This document shows, one piece after another, positions 3,748-5,420 of a DNA stretch of 5,420 bases. Origin of the DNA: Phyllobacteriaceae bacterium (GTDB lineage: Bacteria; Pseudomonadota; Alphaproteobacteria; Rhizobiales; Ancalomicrobiaceae); assembly GCA_012517025.1 (NCBI GenBank), contig JAAYVT010000431.1, positions 1 to 5,420 on the forward strand, given 5' to 3'. Position 1 is the stretch's first letter. Each line of letters opens with the position of its first letter. Below the pieces are notes generated by a model. That model was not told where the DNA came from. It saw nothing but the letters and a program-made list of their open reading frames with translations, and made no database searches. A program made the position numbers and the translations under genes.

Positions 3748-5420
3748 TCAGCTCGCCGCCTTCGACCCGCCGAACATCCCCTTGACGTTCGACCACAGCT
3801 CCACCTTCACGCCGTTCTTGCGCATGATGTAGGACTGCTGGGTGATCGAGATCAGGTTGTTCCACGTCCAGTAGATCACCAGACCCGCCGGCATGTTCGC
3901 CAGCATGAAGGTGAACAGCACCGGCATCCAGTCGAACATCATCTTCTGGGTGGGATCCGGCGGCGGCGGATTGAGCTTCATCTGGACGAACATCGTCACG
4001 CCCATGATCAGCGGCCAGAGGCCGATCATCAGCATGTGCGGCGGCTCCCAGGGGATCACGCCGAACAGGTTGAAGATCGTGGTCGGATCGGGCGCGGAGA
4101 GGTCGTGGATCCAGCCGTAGAACGGCGCCTGCCGCATCTCGATGGTGACGAAGATCACCTTGTAGAGCGCGAAGAACACCGGGATCTGCAACAGGATCGG
4201 CAGACAGCCGGCGAGCGGATTGATCTTCTCGCGCCGATAGAGCTCCATCAGGTGCTGCTGCTGGAGGGCTCGATCCTCCTTGTAGCGCTCCTGCAGCTCC
4301 TTCATCTCGGGCTGCACCTTCTTCATCTTGCTCATCGACTCGTAGGACTTGTTCGCGAGCGGGAAGAAGATGGCCTTGAGGATCACCGTCACGATCAGGA
4401 TGGCGATGCCGAAGTTGCCGACCAGATGATTGAGCCAGCTGATCAGGAAGAACAGCGGCTTGGTCAGGAAGTAGAACCACCCCCAGTCGATCAGACGGTC
4501 GAAACGGGCGATGCCGTAGGCGTCGGCGTAACCGTCGACGACGCCGACCTCCTTGGCGCCGGCGAAGAACCGGGTCGAGGTGGAGATCTCACCACCGGCC
4601 GGCAGCGGGCTGCCGTCGGAGAGCATGAAGGTGCGGTAGACGTCGGGCTGACCACCGGCGGCGGGGCTGGCGGCGAAGCGCGGCTGCACCGTCACGGCCT
4701 TGTCGGGGATCAGGGCGGCGGCCCAGTACTTGTCGACGAAGCCGATCCAGCCGCCGGCGACCTTGGTCGGCTCGATCTTCTGCTTCTCCTTGAGGTCCTT
4801 GTATTTGACCTCCTGGAGGCCCTCGTCGCCGAAGACGCCGATCGCGCCCTCGTGCAGGATGTAATAGCCCGAGGTGGTCGGCGTGCCGAAGCGCGACAGC
4901 ACCGAATAGGGATAGAGCGTGGTGGCGCGGGCGCCGGTGTTCCGCACCTTGTCGGTGACGGTGAACATGTAGTGGTCGTCGATCGCGATGGTGCGCTCGA
5001 AGACGACGCCCTCGCCGTTGTCCCACTCCAGCACGACCGGGGCGGCCGGGGTCAGGGCGCCCTCGCCCTTCTGAGTCCAGCGGGTGTCGGGGCCGGGCAC
5101 CTTCACCGGGCTGCCGGCGTCGGAGAGGAAGCCGAAGTCGGCGAAATAGGCGTGCTCGGTGCCGGCCGGCTCGAGCAGCACGATCTCCGGGCTCTTCGGA
5201 TCGATGGTGTCGCGATACTTGCGGAAGGAGACGTCGTCGAGGCGGGCGCCGACGAGATCGATCGAGCCGTCCAGCGTCGGGGTCGTGACCTTGATGCGCG
5301 GGTGCGCCGCCAGGGCCTGTTCGCGGGTCAGCAGCGGCCCCACCACGCCGTTGCCGGCACCGCCGGTCGCGACGGCGGCGGGGCCGACGGCGGCGGGCGT
5401 CGAGGCGGCGGAGGACGGCG
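3748..5420 (-). CDS. yidC: Membrane protein insertase YidC (5' end outside window)
   Basis: YidC inserts and folds inner-membrane proteins, alone or with SecYEG. The visible frame runs from the window edge to the stop at 3748-3750 and gives 556 residues, so only the N-terminal signal-anchor helix and some linker are missing; a GTG at 5344-5346 is internal, not the start. In fragment numbering, residues 1-28 are an Ala/Pro/Gly-rich linker, 30-300 the periplasmic beta-supersandwich domain, 313-333 an amphipathic helix, 337-355 TM2 with groove K348, and 358-404 the cytoplasmic helical hairpin (SKMKKVQPEMKELQERYK and NPLAGCLP). TM3 follows at 405-425, TM4 at 462-480, TM5 at 494-509 and TM6 at 511-527. 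The proline-rich NPPPPDPTQ loop (483-491) lies between TM4 and TM5. The tail is short and basic. K348 stands where E. coli has the groove arginine. It is the first gene of the visible cluster. Confidence 0.97.
   Translation of the reverse strand, partial: PSSAASTPAAVGPAAVATGGAGNGVVGPLLTREQALAAHPRIKVTTPTLDGSIDLVGARLDDVSFRKYRDTIDPKSPEIVLLEPAGTEHAYFADFGFLSDAGSPVKVPGPDTRWTQKGEGALTPAAPVVLEWDNGEGVVFERTIAIDDHYMFTVTDKVRNTGARATTLYPYSVLSRFGTPTTSGYYILHEGAIGVFGDEGLQEVKYKDLKEKQKIEPTKVAGGWIGFVDKYWAAALIPDKAVTVQPRFAASPAAGGQPDVYRTFMLSDGSPLPAGGEISTSTRFFAGAKEVGVVDGYADAYGIARFDRLIDWGWFYFLTKPLFFLISWLNHLVGNFGIAILIVTVILKAIFFPLANKSYESMSKMKKVQPEMKELQERYKEDRALQQQHLMELYRREKINPLAGCLPILLQIPVFFALYKVIFVTIEMRQAPFYGWIHDLSAPDPTTIFNLFGVIPWEPPHMLMIGLWPLIMGVTMFVQMKLNPPPPDPTQKMMFDWMPVLFTFMLANMPAGLVIYWTWNNLISITQQSYIMRKNGVKVELWSNVKGMFGGSKAAS

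Noticed and set aside
3074..3832. Plus-strand open frame opposite the acetyltransferase and the end of yidC.
   Set aside because: His/Arg/Asp/Val-rich shadow product with no similarity, spanning two genes and a gap.
3713..4480. Second minus-strand frame within the C-terminal half of yidC.
   Set aside because: It overlaps the conserved YidC membrane domain, which is unmistakable in the other frame; the alternative product is charged and lacks membrane segments.
1..5420. A hidden defence system, CRISPR array, mobile element or tRNA.
   Set aside because: Recognised genes fill almost the whole window, the two larger gaps are 108 and 149 bp, and neither contains direct repeats, transposase fragments or a tRNA-like cloverleaf that I can see.

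Overview
The window is a compact, GC-rich chromosomal segment in which every convincing gene lies on the minus strand. Read in the direction of transcription (high to low coordinates) the order is: yidC (5' end outside the window), a Vat/CatB-type hexapeptide-repeat acetyltransferase, engB (yihA/ysxC), argB, a HAD-family pyrimidine 5'-nucleotidase, and dapD (3' end outside the window). As I recall it, yidC-engB-argB-(HAD nucleotidase)-dapD is a conserved neighbourhood in Alphaproteobacteria, especially Hyphomicrobiales (Rhizobiales). The proteins have the alphaproteobacterial look: YidC with a lysine in its hydrophilic groove, EngB with an extended loop before the DxPGYG motif, and the tetrahydrodipicolinate succinylase form of DapD. 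I assign the host to Alphaproteobacteria, probably Hyphomicrobiales, and cannot name a genus.

Layout: 3748-5420 is YidC, the inner-membrane insertase, lacking only its first transmembrane helix and the start of the Ala/Pro linker. 3599-3747 is a 149-bp gap holding a strong 34-nt hairpin, a weaker second hairpin and a three-codon mini-ORF behind a good Shine-Dalgarno sequence. 2936-3598 is the acetyltransferase, whose stop overlaps the engB start in an ATGA. 2205-2939 is EngB, the ribosome-assembly GTPase. After 21 bp, 1281-2183 is ArgB, whose stop overlaps a GTG start for the nucleotidase (550-1284) in a GTGA. The 108-bp gap 442-549 holds a small hairpin and a reasonable sigma-70-type promoter for dapD (1-441).

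The genes from yidC to the nucleotidase look like one transcription unit: gaps are short, two junctions overlap by 4 bp, and no internal promoter is evident. The unit mixes membrane-protein biogenesis (YidC), large-subunit assembly (EngB), arginine synthesis (ArgB) and nucleotide turnover (the nucleotidase). dapD (lysine and peptidoglycan precursor synthesis) probably has its own promoter.

I see no RNA gene, CRISPR array, insertion sequence or phage gene, and no convincing new multi-gene system. The most notable point is the xenobiotic-acetyltransferase-like gene lodged between yidC and engB and coupled to engB, with a structured leader in front of it. Long open frames on the plus strand and in the other minus frames are by-products of high GC content.
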